Below are positions 33,842-42,476 of a stretch of DNA of 52,805 nucleotides, piece by piece. Where the stretch lies: the NCBI GenBank assembly GCA_041656115.1, contig JBBAED010000007.1, forward strand, positions 1 to 52,805, read 5' to 3'. The notes under the pieces were generated by a model. That model had not been told where the DNA came from. It saw nothing but the letters and a program-made list of their open reading frames with translations, and ran no database searches. The translations under genes and the position numbers were made by a program. How positions within the stretch are numbered: position 1 is the stretch's first letter; every line of letters begins with the position of its first letter. This DNA is from Dehalococcoidales bacterium (lineage in GTDB: Bacteria > Chloroflexota > Dehalococcoidia > Dehalococcoidales > UBA5627).

Positions 33842-34306
33842 TTATTCCGCATAAACCCTTACAACGGTATTTTTTCTTTTGTTTTTACTTTCGACGTTGA
33901 CTTCAAGATCTTCCAGTGCGGTTATCAGTTCTTCGATGTTCTCCGGTTTAATATTACGCAAGTCAAACTCAATCCCTTTTTCTTTTAAAGAAGAATCTAT
34001 TTGAGAATAGACGGCCGGCGGAATAATCGAAGTCAGCTTCATGCCTGCTCTGATAAGTGCAATCGGCACACGGATATTAACGTTGTCGTCTGAATCTTCA
34101 TCGTCTGAGTCTCCGTTATCCGCTGTGCGGTAATTAGGGTTGGGGATAGTTTCAACCTTAACATGTAAATATTTAAGATTTTTAGGCGATTTTATCGGCT
34201 CGGCGCTTTCCGTTTCATTATCCACCAGTAAAAGCAGCCTTTCCGCTTCTTCGGCGCTGATTTTATTTGCAGCCAGCATTTCGAGTATTTTTCTTTTATT
34301 ATTCAT
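33842..34306 (-). CDS. SHOCT-like domain protein of unknown function
   Basis: A 154-residue acidic protein. The first 30 residues (KRKILEMLAANKISAEEAER) match the short SHOCT-like helix pair, where a gene product ends or begins with I-S-x-E-E-A. A linker rich in Asp/Glu/Ser follows (about 60-78), then a folded part with VRVPIALIRAGMKL-like helix and DLRNIKPENIEELITALEDL. It is the last gene of a three-gene operon with a membrane protein and a DUF2089 regulator. Similar triples occur in other bacteria and may sense envelope state, which is inference. Confidence 0.6.
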   Translation of the reverse strand: MNNKRKILEMLAANKISAEEAERLLLLVDNETESAEPIKSPKNLKYLHVKVETIPNPNYRTADNGDSDDEDSDDNVNIRVPIALIRAGMKLTSIIPPAVYSQIDSSLKEKGIEFDLRNIKPENIEELITALEDLEVNVESKNKRKNTVVRVYAE

Positions 34307-34335
34307 TGTTATCTCCTTACTGATTTTATTGTTAA

Positions 34336-34611
34336 TTACCGAAAGTAGAGTTCCAATTCGTCTTTGCCTTTTATATCGATTTTTAAATCTTTGAGATTAC
34401 ATAAAACGGAATATATTCGCGGCCCCAATTGGAGGAGCGGCTTACCCCAACCGAAAGGGTAGAGTACAAGCGCAATAATTAGTACAAGCGGCGACAGTAT
34501 TAACGCTAAGGGGGCAATAATTAACCACACTAAAAAAAGAGGCAGCCAAAGATTGATATTTGTTTTGTTGTTAACCATTTTAATTTTTATAAACAGCGGC
34601 GGGATAATCAT
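34336..34611 (-). CDS. Small membrane protein of the DUF2089/SHOCT operon
   Basis: A 91-residue protein with one or two hydrophobic helices (residues 20-52, LWLPLFLVWLIIAPLALILS then PLVLIIALVLYPFG) and a short soluble end (NLKDLKIDIKGKDELELYF). Its ATG overlaps the stop of the DUF2089 gene by four bases, the mark of coupled translation; an internal ATG after residue 11 is an alternative start. No family recognised. It may anchor or be the target of the neighbouring soluble proteins. Confidence 0.6.
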   Translation of the reverse strand: MIIPPLFIKIKMVNNKTNINLWLPLFLVWLIIAPLALILSPLVLIIALVLYPFGWGKPLLQLGPRIYSVLCNLKDLKIDIKGKDELELYFR

Positions 34612-34970
34612 TTCTTTAACTTCTCAATGGCCTCATCGGCGGTTATTTCCCCGCGCTCAAGCCTCGCCAGTATTTCCTCTTTGGAAGAAACAGGAAGAGT
34701 TACCGTAAATTCAAATTGCGCCGCGATTTTGGTTAAGCGATTTTTAACGGTCGGGTAGCTTATTCCAAATGCGGCTTCCATTTCTTTGATGGAGCCGTGG
34801 CATCGTACAAAAGCCATTACAAAAACCTGATCCTCGGCGGATAATTTTGCCAGAGGAGGTAATTCAAACTCACCCGTTATTTTGATGTTTTTGTTGGGGA
34901 GTTTTACTTGTTCAACCAAGAACAGATTATTGCCGGTTAACTGTGTTAACTCTATCCAATCCTGTGCCAT
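34608..34970 (-). CDS. DUF2089 family protein (helix-turn-helix regulator-like)
   Basis: A 120-residue protein of the DUF2089 type. The segment LSAEDQVFVMAFVRCHGSIK, then EMEAAFGISYPTVKNRLTKI, is a sigma-4/HTH-like helix-turn-helix, and the C-terminal EEILARLERGEITADEAIEK is again a SHOCT-like helix pair. The start ATG follows a strong AAAGGAGG. It probably binds DNA and may autoregulate the operon. A zinc-ribbon N-terminus, found in some DUF2089 proteins, is absent here. Confidence 0.72.
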   Translation of the reverse strand: MAQDWIELTQLTGNNLFLVEQVKLPNKNIKITGEFELPPLAKLSAEDQVFVMAFVRCHGSIKEMEAAFGISYPTVKNRLTKIAAQFEFTVTLPVSSKEEILARLERGEITADEAIEKLKK

Positions 34971-35147
34971 CTCAACCTCCTTTATTTCGGGGTAAAATTA
35001 ACTTGTTTAATTATATGTTAGCATAAATATTAAAAAAATCAATACATAAATTAAAAATAACAATAATTTGGGGGTATGTTTTGAAATTATTTGTATTTGC
35101 CGGGAAATGTACTTATAAATATGTACAAAATATGAATAATATGATAT

Positions 35148-35163
35148 ATTTGATAAATCAAAT
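35148..35163. promoter_or_regulatory. Palindrome upstream of the AbrB-type gene
   Basis: ATTTGAT-AA-ATCAAAT is a perfect 7-2-7 inverted repeat that ends 27 bases before the start codon. A second, looser ATGTAC repeat lies at about 35107-35125. AbrB/MazE-type regulators commonly bind such AT-rich sites near their own gene; binding is not shown here. Confidence 0.45.
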
Positions 35164-35190
35164 AATAAGAGTTGTCGAGAGGGTTTTGGT

Positions 35191-35451
35191 ATGGAAGATA
35201 AAGATATGAAATGTAAGGAGCATAAATTTTACGGCTCTACAACGGTTGGTGAGCGCGGACAAATCGTAATTCCGGCTGAGGCTCGCCGTGATTTGGATAT
35301 AGCCCCTTCGGCTAAATTACTGGTTTTTGGCGGGCCGGGAGGCGAAACCTTAATGATTGCGCGTGCCGATTCAATGGCAAAGTACATAACGAATGCCAAG
35401 GATTTAATGACGCGTATGGAAGAGCTAATCGCCAAAGAAGAGGGAGAATAA
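35191..35451 (+). CDS. SpoVT/AbrB-domain transcriptional regulator
   Basis: An 86-residue protein with a swapped-hairpin AbrB DNA-binding domain in residues 12-60: TTVGERGQIVIPAEARRDLD is the signature, followed by a short acidic helix tail (LMTRMEELIAKEEGE). The start is ATG 35191 after GAGAGGG. No toxin gene follows, so it is not an obvious antitoxin. The next gene is an ABC exporter 306 bases downstream, which it may control. It probably acts as a dimer or tetramer. Confidence 0.88.
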   Translation: MEDKDMKCKEHKFYGSTTVGERGQIVIPAEARRDLDIAPSAKLLVFGGPGGETLMIARADSMAKYITNAKDLMTRMEELIAKEEGE

Positions 35452-35757
35452 TAAATAATTTTGCCGTCCCGGAATCGTTTGATAGTTTTTCGCCGATGGC
35501 GCTTACAATATGTCTTTAAGGTTGGGAGTTTACACAGTTCGCTTTTACTGTGCGGGGTGTTTAAAGGCCGATACGATAAACAAATTGTTATCGCTGTTGT
35601 TCTTGCCCCCGAAAAGGTTTAGACTGTTTTTTATTCTTCCGTTACTCGAACCGTATTCTTTATTTACCGATTGAAATATAATTTTAGATGACTCAAATTA
35701 TACATGTGAATCTTCCCTGTACAATTTTTATTTAAAAATAGAGGCTATTTGAAATAA
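35452..35757 (+). other. Spacer between the AbrB gene and the ABC exporter
   Basis: About 306 bases without a supported gene. I see AT-rich sequence near the exporter end (35680-35740) that probably holds its promoter, but no convincing -35/-10 pair, hairpin or repeat. Confidence 0.4.
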
Positions 35758-37980
35758 ATGTTAAAACTGATTAAGCATCTTAAGCCCTTTGGTTGGGTGA
35801 TACTTACGATATTCGCGCTCTTATTCGGTCAGGCAATGAGCGACCTTTCATTACCGAGCTATATGTCGAAAATAGTTGATGTCGGCATACAGCAGGGCGG
35901 TGTCGAAAAGCCGGTTCCGGAAGTTATCAGAGAAGGCGAGTTTAATAAAATAACCCTTTTTATGACCGACGAAGACCAAGAGTTTGTTGGAAACAACTAC
36001 ATTTTACTCGACAAACAATCACTTTCCGCAGATGATTACAACAAATATCTAAAATCTTATCCCGCGCTGGCCTCGAATCCGCTGTATAAACTCAACACAA
36101 AAAATAACATTACAATTGATCAGCTGGGCGCTATCTTTGAGCAAGTTATACCGGTGGTGGCGGCTATTGAACAAGGCGGCACGGAAAACTTCCCCGGCGA
36201 CGTTTGGCAAATACCGGAAGGCACAGACCCGTTTGAGGTAATTGCCGCACTGCCCCCTGCGCAGTGGGAAGTCATGCGCGATACCATTCTTGATAAGGTC
36301 AATACGGCACTTGAGAGCGTGCTTAAGCAGTATGCCATCGCCTATATTTCGGCCGAATATAAAACAATCGGCGTGAACGTTAACAGCATGCAGACTGTTT
36401 ACATGCTCAAAATAGGGGCTTTAATGCTTTTATTAACCCTTGCCAGCGCAGCTGCTTCAATTGCGGTCGGTTTCTTGTCGGCGCGCGTTGCGGCAGGGCT
36501 GGGACGCAATTTGCGCAAGCAGTTATTCGAAAGGGTTGAAAGCTTTTCCGGTACCGAATTTGACAGGTTTTCGACAGCTTCCTTAATTACCAGAACAACC
36601 AACGACATAACTCAAATCCAGATGCTGATGGTGCTGCTGTTCAGAATTGTCTTTTATGCCCCCTTATTGGGCATCGGCGGCGTAATTAAGGTAATCGGAA
36701 CGGATAGCTCAATGCTTTGGATTATCGCCGCGGCGGTGGCGGTTTTAATGACGTTAATGGCAATTATTTTTGCGATAGCATTACCGAAATTCCGTATCGT
36801 TCAAAAATTGGTGGACAGGCTGAATTTGGTAACACGCGAAATGCTTACCGGCCAGATGGTGATTCGTGCTTTTAATACTCAAGGGTATGAAGAATCCAAA
36901 TTTGATGTTGCCAATAAAGATATCACCAAGACCAACCTTTTTATTAACCGCATCATGGTCTTTATGATGCCGGCGATGATGTTTTTGATGAATGCCGTGA
37001 TGATTCTGATTATGTGGGTCGGATCGCACCAGGTTGATATCGGCTCAATGCAGGTCGGCAGTATGATGGCTGTTATGCAATACGGAATGCAGATTATAAT
37101 GGCGTTCTTGATGATTTCAATAGTATTTGTGATAATGCCGCGTGCCAGCGTTGCCGCAACAAGGGTAACCGAGGTAATTGAAACGCAGCCGACAATCAAT
37201 GACCCTCAAGAACCGCAAGTATTTGACGAAGATTTTAAGGGTATTATCGAATTTAAAAATGTATCGTTCCGTTATCCGGGCGCCGAAGATGACGTATTAA
37301 AAAATATTACATTTACCTCAAAGCCGGGCCAAACGACGGCCATTATCGGAAGTACCGGAAGCGGTAAATCGACCTTAATTAATTTAATCCCCCGTTTTTA
37401 TGACGTTACCGGAGGCAGTGTTACCATTGACGGAATTGATGTGCGCAGCGTAACACAACACAATTTGCGGGATAAAATCGGCTATGTTCCTCAAAAGGCG
37501 ACACTCTTTTCGGGCACCATCGGCAGTAATATCCGTTATGCCGATGAAGATGCCACGGATGAAGAAATAACCAAATTCGCTAAAACAGCTCAAGCCCTTG
37601 ATTTTATTTCCGAAAGCGAAAGCGGTTTTGAGACTGCCGTATCGCAGGGTGGGGCTAATCTCTCGGGCGGGCAGAAACAACGTTTATCAATCGCACGGGC
37701 TTTGGCGAAAAAGTCGCAAATATACCTTTTTGACGACAGCTTATCAGCCTTGGATTATAAGACCGATAAAGCCCTTAGAAAAGCAATGAAAAAAGGAATG
37801 TCGAATGCCACGGTTCTGATTGTAACCCAAAGGGTCAGCACCGTTATGAACGCAGACCAAATCGTTGTTCTTAATAACGGCGAGGTTAGTTGTATCGGGA
37901 CACATAAAGAATTAATGGAAAAGTGCAATATCTACCAAGAGATTGCCTCGTCTCAATTGTCGAAGGAGGAACTTCTGTAA
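35758..37980 (+). CDS. ABC exporter half-transporter A with extracytoplasmic insertion (BmrC/BmrD-like)
   Basis: A 740-residue type IV exporter half: six membrane helices then an ATPase domain. Between helices 1 and 2 an insertion of about 160 residues (roughly 48-210) faces outside, similar in place to the extracellular domain of BmrD-type proteins. The ATPase has Walker A GSTGSGKST (531-539), signature LSGGQKQRLSIARAL and Walker B YLFDDSLSALD, with Asp660 where the catalytic Glu is expected. Such a Glu-to-Asp change marks the degenerate site of heterodimeric exporters. The next gene overlaps by one base and supplies the partner. Substrate is probably a drug, lipid or peptide. Confidence 0.92.
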   Translation: MLKLIKHLKPFGWVILTIFALLFGQAMSDLSLPSYMSKIVDVGIQQGGVEKPVPEVIREGEFNKITLFMTDEDQEFVGNNYILLDKQSLSADDYNKYLKSYPALASNPLYKLNTKNNITIDQLGAIFEQVIPVVAAIEQGGTENFPGDVWQIPEGTDPFEVIAALPPAQWEVMRDTILDKVNTALESVLKQYAIAYISAEYKTIGVNVNSMQTVYMLKIGALMLLLTLASAAASIAVGFLSARVAAGLGRNLRKQLFERVESFSGTEFDRFSTASLITRTTNDITQIQMLMVLLFRIVFYAPLLGIGGVIKVIGTDSSMLWIIAAAVAVLMTLMAIIFAIALPKFRIVQKLVDRLNLVTREMLTGQMVIRAFNTQGYEESKFDVANKDITKTNLFINRIMVFMMPAMMFLMNAVMILIMWVGSHQVDIGSMQVGSMMAVMQYGMQIIMAFLMISIVFVIMPRASVAATRVTEVIETQPTINDPQEPQVFDEDFKGIIEFKNVSFRYPGAEDDVLKNITFTSKPGQTTAIIGSTGSGKSTLINLIPRFYDVTGGSVTIDGIDVRSVTQHNLRDKIGYVPQKATLFSGTIGSNIRYADEDATDEEITKFAKTAQALDFISESESGFETAVSQGGANLSGGQKQRLSIARALAKKSQIYLFDDSLSALDYKTDKALRKAMKKGMSNATVLIVTQRVSTVMNADQIVVLNNGEVSCIGTHKELMEKCNIYQEIASSQLSKEELL

Positions 37981-39878
37981 TGCCTGAACAGAATCGACAA
38001 AACGGGACAAACTATAACAATTCCAAGAGAACACCTCCGATGGGCGGCAGGGGTTTTGGCGGAGGGCCCATGCACGGGGCGGGGATGGGGGGTGAAAAGC
38101 CGAAGAGTTTTAAGAAAACCATGAGGACTTTCTTAAGATATTTGAAGCCGTACCGCTTTTCACTGATTTTAGTGCTTATTTTTGCGGTTGCCAGCACCGT
38201 CTTTACTATAGTGGGGCCCAAACTTTTCGGTAACGCTACCACCAAACTATTTGAAGGGGTGATGGCTAAGGCAGCCAATATTCCCGGGGCGGCAATCGAT
38301 TTTAACTATATCGGTAACATTGCCCTTTTGCTGCTTGGTATCTACCTTTTAAGTATGGCTCTCAGCTATATTCAAGGCTATATTTTATCGGGTATATCAA
38401 TGAAGGTGACTTATAACTTCCGTAAAAATATAGCCGAGAAAATTAAACGGGTACCGTTTAAGTATTTCGATAAAAGCAGTCATGGTGACGTTTTAAGCCG
38501 TGTTACCAACGATGTGGACACCGTAAGCAATACCTTAACCCAAAACCTTTCTCAGATTGTAACGTCGGTTACAACGATTATCGGTGTTTTGGTGATGATG
38601 CTCTCCATTAGCTGGATGATGACATTGGTTGCTTTAATTGTAATCCCTATATCGTTGGGGTTAATTGCCGTGGTTGTCAAAAGATCTCAAAAATACTTCA
38701 GGAAACAGCAAACTTATTTGGGACATGTCAACGGCCATGTTGAAGAGATGTATGGCGGCCATATCGTAATGAAATCGTTTAACGGGGAAGAAAAATCAAT
38801 TCAACAGTTTGATAAGTTAAACGAAGAGCTTTATGATTCCGGCTGGAAATCACAGTTCTTATCGGGGATGATGATGCCGATAATGAATTTTGTCGGTAAC
38901 TTATCCTATGTAGGGGTGAGTATACTTGGCGGGTATTTGGCTGCGAACGGAACTATTAAAGTCGGTGATATTCTCGCCTTTATCCAGTATGTCAGATCCT
39001 TTAACCATCCTATAGGACAGGTAGCAAATATAGCTAATATATTGCAGTCTACGGCTGCGGCGGCAGAACGTGTATTCGAATTTTTGGATGAAGACGAGGA
39101 TTTGCCGGATCCCGTTGATTTTACAAAATTAGCGCAAGTTAACGGAGACGTTTCCTTTAATGGAGTCCGTTTCGGATATACACCGGATAAAGAAATCATT
39201 CATAATTTCTCGGTTGATATCCGCTCCGGGCAAAAGGTTGCCATTGTCGGGCCAACCGGTGCCGGTAAAACGACACTGGTTAAATTGCTTATGCGTTTTT
39301 ACGATGTTGACGGCGGTTCTATTTCAATTGATGGCATCGATATCAAACAATTTAGCCGCGAATATTTAAGGGACATGTTTGGGATGGTGCTCCAGGATAC
39401 ATGGCTCTTTAACGGTTCTATTCGGGAAAATATAAGTTACAGTAACCTTGTGGCAACCGATGAAGAGATTGTTGCCGCGGCAACTATGGCGAATGCGGAT
39501 CACTTTATACGCACTTTACCGCATGGTTACGATATGGAATTAAACGAAGAGTCAAGTAATATCTCACAAGGAGAAAAGCAGTTACTGACAATAGCCAGGG
39601 CATTCCTTGCCGACCCCAAAATACTGATTTTGGATGAGGCGACCAGTTCGGTAGATACAAGAACGGAAGCTTTAATTCAGAAAGCAATGGAAGATTTGAT
39701 GAAGGGTCGTACAAGCTTTATTATTGCCCATCGGCTTTCGACTATCCGTAACGCCGATGTAATTTTGGTAATTAGTAACGGAGATATTATAGAGCAGGGG
39801 ACCCATGCGGACTTAATGGCTGCCAACGGTTTTTATGCCTCCCTTTATAACAGTCAGTTTGAGGGGGCCGAAGTTTAA
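37980..39878 (+). CDS. ABC exporter half-transporter B
   Basis: A 632-residue partner half. The ATG at 37980 overlaps the stop of the first gene (TAATG) and GGAGG lies just upstream; an open frame from 37923 is less likely. The N-terminus has a Gly/Met-rich stretch (PPMGGRGFGGGPMHGAGMGG), then six helices and the ATPase with Walker A GPTGAGKTT, signature ISQGEKQLLTIARAF and Walker B ILILDEATSSVD with the catalytic Glu intact. Its signature SQGEK departs from LSGGQ, so the site pairing with the first half's Asp660 is expected to be the inactive one. The pair makes one heterodimer. Confidence 0.92.
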   Translation: MPEQNRQNGTNYNNSKRTPPMGGRGFGGGPMHGAGMGGEKPKSFKKTMRTFLRYLKPYRFSLILVLIFAVASTVFTIVGPKLFGNATTKLFEGVMAKAANIPGAAIDFNYIGNIALLLLGIYLLSMALSYIQGYILSGISMKVTYNFRKNIAEKIKRVPFKYFDKSSHGDVLSRVTNDVDTVSNTLTQNLSQIVTSVTTIIGVLVMMLSISWMMTLVALIVIPISLGLIAVVVKRSQKYFRKQQTYLGHVNGHVEEMYGGHIVMKSFNGEEKSIQQFDKLNEELYDSGWKSQFLSGMMMPIMNFVGNLSYVGVSILGGYLAANGTIKVGDILAFIQYVRSFNHPIGQVANIANILQSTAAAAERVFEFLDEDEDLPDPVDFTKLAQVNGDVSFNGVRFGYTPDKEIIHNFSVDIRSGQKVAIVGPTGAGKTTLVKLLMRFYDVDGGSISIDGIDIKQFSREYLRDMFGMVLQDTWLFNGSIRENISYSNLVATDEEIVAAATMANADHFIRTLPHGYDMELNEESSNISQGEKQLLTIARAFLADPKILILDEATSSVDTRTEALIQKAMEDLMKGRTSFIIAHRLSTIRNADVILVISNGDIIEQGTHADLMAANGFYASLYNSQFEGAEV

Positions 39879-39885
39879 CAAGCAA

Positions 39886-39922
39886 GCGGTGTGAGGCGGG
39901 TTTTGCTACCGCTTCGCACCGC
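39886..39922 (+). terminator. Hairpin after the exporter genes
   Basis: A 14-bp stem with two G-T pairs (GCGGTGTGAGGCGG with CCGCTTCGCACCGC) and a 9-base loop starts 7 bases after the stop codon. There is no T-run behind it, so it is either a weak terminator or an mRNA end stabiliser. Confidence 0.5.
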
Positions 39923-39948
39923 CGGTTGACAATATAGAATAATTATTA

Positions 39949-39977
39949 TTGACAAATAAAGCGGATTATTGTATTCT
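39949..39977 (+). promoter_or_regulatory. Promoter of the zinc-ribbon gene
   Basis: TTGACA (39949-39954), 17 bases, TATTCT (39972-39977). The predicted start near 39984 leaves a leader of about 145 bases before the ATG at 40129, longer than most in this window. Confidence 0.55.
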
Positions 39978-40128
39978 GATTTCGGTGGTTATAAGTTAGG
40001 TCATTATGTACTATATTTCTATTGCAACAGTTTACTCTTCAAATTTCCCCAACGTACGTTCATTGAATTATTTACAAGTAACGGATGACCATGACCCATG
40101 CCAACTAATATAAGGAAGGAGGTCATCC

Positions 40129-40428
40129 ATGAGCTTTACTGAGAAATCCATTGTATGCTCTGATTGCGGCGCTACTTTTGTTTTTAGCGTTGAAGAGCAG
40201 GAATTCTTTGAGTCAAAAGGCTACACCAATGAACCGAAGCGTTGTCCTACTTGCCGCCAGGCTAGAAAGCAAGAGCGTCTTGGGAATAGTGGTGGGTTCG
40301 GTGGCGGAAGACGTCAGATGTTCCCGACTGTTTGTGCAGAATGTGGTAAAGATACGGAAGTTCCGTTTGAACCGCGTGGCGACAAACCGGTCTATTGCAG
40401 CGACTGCTATAGAAAGAACAGAGCCTAG
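40129..40428 (+). CDS. Small double zinc-ribbon protein
   Basis: A 99-residue protein with two zinc-binding units: Cys10/Cys13 with Cys39/Cys42 (VCSDCGATF ... CPTCRQARKQE, the probable zinc-ribbon domain), and Cys69/Cys72 with Cys90/Cys93 (VCAECGKDTEV ... YCSDCYRKN, the CxxC-type domain). A Gly/Arg-rich linker (residues 50-62) that may bind RNA joins them. The ribosome site is very strong (AAGGAAGGAGG), suggesting high expression. Similar small proteins are often stress- or cold-induced in Chloroflexota and other phyla. The function is unknown. Confidence 0.8.
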   Translation: MSFTEKSIVCSDCGATFVFSVEEQEFFESKGYTNEPKRCPTCRQARKQERLGNSGGFGGGRRQMFPTVCAECGKDTEVPFEPRGDKPVYCSDCYRKNRA

Positions 40429-40452
40429 TAACTAAGAGTTGGTTTATTATAC

Positions 40453-40482
40453 AGGGGCATACCTATAAAGTATGCCCCTTTT
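40453..40482 (+). terminator. Rho-independent terminator of the zinc-ribbon gene
   Basis: A 10-bp stem AGGGGCATAC/GTATGCCCCT with a 7-base loop and four T residues, 24 bases after the stop codon. Confidence 0.85.
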
Positions 40483-40662
40483 GAATTTATAACGGCGGTT
40501 AAAACAACAAGCGGACAAATAGTTTGCATATACGGTTGTGTGTTATACTTGTCTATTAAATTAAATAATGTCGTAATCCTCAGGTGTTCTTTATCCAAGT
40601 ATTGCTTTCGGAATGCCCTTAACGGGACGGCTTTGTTTAAAAATATTTTAAGGAGCGATTGA

Positions 40663-41085
40663 ATGGCAAATAACGGCAGTGTTGTAAGAGTTCATTATAC
40701 CGGAAGGCTTGATGACGGGAGTGTTTTTGATTCTTCCCTAAACCGCAGCCCTTTGGAATTTAAACTGGGCAGCGGTCAAGTTATCCCCGGCTTTGATGAA
40801 GCTGTACTGAGTATGAGCGTCGGTGAAACGAAAACCGTTACAATCCCGGCCGAACAAGCTTACGGGCCGAGGCATGAGGAATTGATATTGGTGGTAGAGA
40901 AAGAAAAACTCCCCGCCGAATTAAACCCGCAAGTTGGCGATAAACTGCAGATGAGGCAACCCGATGGAGCCCCCGTTACGGTTGTTGTTACTGAAATAAC
41001 CGAAGATGCGGTTACCTTGGATGCCAATCATGATTTGGCAGGAAAAGATTTAACGTTTGAGTTAACTCTTGTAGAAGAAAAATGA
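40663..41085 (+). CDS. FKBP-type peptidyl-prolyl isomerase (SlyD-like)
   Basis: A 140-residue isomerase that catalyses cis-trans turns at proline bonds and acts as a chaperone. The FKBP halves VVRVHYTGRLDDGSVFDSS and GSGQVIPGFDEAVLSMSVGE flank an insert-in-flap domain (about residues 70-120, from AEQAYGPRHEE on), as in SlyD, while the His-rich metal-binding tail of SlyD is missing. The ATG follows AAGGAG. It is cytosolic, with no signal peptide. Its stop codon abuts the stop of the convergent hydrolase gene with no gap. Confidence 0.93.
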   Translation: MANNGSVVRVHYTGRLDDGSVFDSSLNRSPLEFKLGSGQVIPGFDEAVLSMSVGETKTVTIPAEQAYGPRHEELILVVEKEKLPAELNPQVGDKLQMRQPDGAPVTVVVTEITEDAVTLDANHDLAGKDLTFELTLVEEK

Positions 41086-42006
41086 CTATATCGTAGCTTC
41101 TTGTTTATTGCTTAAAGTTGGCACTTTTTCGAATTTTTCAAAAAAGGATGCGATTCGATCAATATACCCCTCAGGGTCAATCCCAAAAGTCTTGGTATGT
41201 CCGGCATTCGGGACGTACCAGACTTCATCCAGGGGGTTGTCGGAAAGCTTAAGCAGCCTTTCCGTGGTATCGACTGTTACCCAATCATCTTTATCGCCTT
41301 GGATAAAAAGAATCGGACACTTTACACTGGCAACTTTATCCGCCGGATTGGTTCTGCGGAATCCGTACATTATGCGTGCCATTATCCAAACCCCGACTGC
41401 CAGTAATATCACAATCGGGCGCGGCAACTTCAACATCGAAGCCCCTTTTTGAGAAAAGACCCTGACAACGCTTGTAAAGCAACTGTCGGCAACAACTGCA
41501 TCAACTTCCTCCGCGCTACTAAAGGCGACCGTAGCGGCGGCACCTGCAGAAAGACCGATAAGCCCGATTTGTTCATTGGGGCCGTTTCGTTTCTTAATAA
41601 AGTCAATTGCACCGCCGATATCTTCTTCAAAATTAGTAAGGACAATCCCTTGCCCTTCCGATTCCCCGCGTCCGCGCTGATCAAAAAAGAGGACATTAAA
41701 GCCCCTTTCCACAAAGCCTTTGGCCATATTAAGGCTGTTGATACGATAGTCTACGCGGTTTTGCCGCATTCCTGTAATTAAGACAATCGTAAAAGCCTTT
41801 TTGCCGGGCATATACCAACCCTTTAGCGTCAAATTATCTTTGCGGCTGGGAAAAGATACATCTTCGTATTCAAGCCCGATTTTAGAGGGGTTATCCTTGA
41901 CGGGCAAGCGCGGAATACGTACAAGAACATATGCTGCCAGTGTGGACAGAATAACATATATCAAAACGACAATTCCGATTGTTGACCATACAGAGGTTTG
42001 GCCCAT
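41086..42006 (-). CDS. Membrane-anchored alpha/beta hydrolase
   Basis: A 306-residue hydrolase with an N-terminal membrane helix (about residues 8-30) and a second hydrophobic stretch in the cap region (IVILLAVGVWIMARIMYGF). Triad candidates: Ser in GLSAGAAA (nucleophile elbow GxSxG), Asp in IQGDKDDWV and His in PNAGHTKTF. The FFDQRGRGESEG segment is typical of the family. An esterase or serine aminopeptidase-like role at the membrane is likely; the substrate is unknown. It runs against the FKBP gene with no spacer. Confidence 0.85.
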   Translation of the reverse strand: MGQTSVWSTIGIVVLIYVILSTLAAYVLVRIPRLPVKDNPSKIGLEYEDVSFPSRKDNLTLKGWYMPGKKAFTIVLITGMRQNRVDYRINSLNMAKGFVERGFNVLFFDQRGRGESEGQGIVLTNFEEDIGGAIDFIKKRNGPNEQIGLIGLSAGAAATVAFSSAEEVDAVVADSCFTSVVRVFSQKGASMLKLPRPIVILLAVGVWIMARIMYGFRRTNPADKVASVKCPILFIQGDKDDWVTVDTTERLLKLSDNPLDEVWYVPNAGHTKTFGIDPEGYIDRIASFFEKFEKVPTLSNKQEATI

Positions 42007-42476
42007 AAATCCCCCTCAGCTATACACAGAGTATTATGAACTTATATTTGAATAATCCTATCATTCGGGCGCAAATATTGTCCGGTTAAAAGAGCCTGAA
42101 TAGCAGAACCATTATACTATTTTTTAGATAGACTTTCATGTTTTTGCGGTTGAAAAATTATCCGGTTAAATCAAAGCCGTTATGTATCTAAAACCTATCT
42201 TTTTGTTGCCTTTTTAAAAGAGAGTTTGAGTTTGTAAAATTATCCGTCTATAAGGATGAAGTTAAGAGTTATCGCAGTGCAGAAACAATCAGGATGTTGG
42301 TCGCGATGTTTAAGGTGGTCGTAAGGCATAGCGGATATCGGTTCAGCCGTTAAATATTTACTCAGCGTTCTTAAAAATGCAAGGCGAAGTAGGTTAAGGT
42401 TTTTGCTCTTGTGCGGTTTGGATTATTACGGAAAATATCAAAATTTGCTAAAAACCTACTTAAATCCAATCGTTTC
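42007..42476. other. Long intergenic stretch without a supported gene
   Basis: About 470 bases between the hydrolase start and the end of the phosphoribosyltransferase gene. No open frame reads like protein. A 10-mer TCCGGTTAAA occurs at 42081 and 42161, and AAGTAGGTT (42387-42395) can pair with AACCTACTT (42453-42461), 57 bases apart. Neither explains the whole stretch. It may hold the hydrolase promoter or an unrecognised RNA. Confidence 0.35.

Noticed and set aside
42076..42250. Three similar ATTRTCCG-type words about 81 bases apart, resembling a repeat array
   Set aside because: Only 8-14 bases are shared and the intervening sequences do not align, so a CRISPR or tandem array is not supported.
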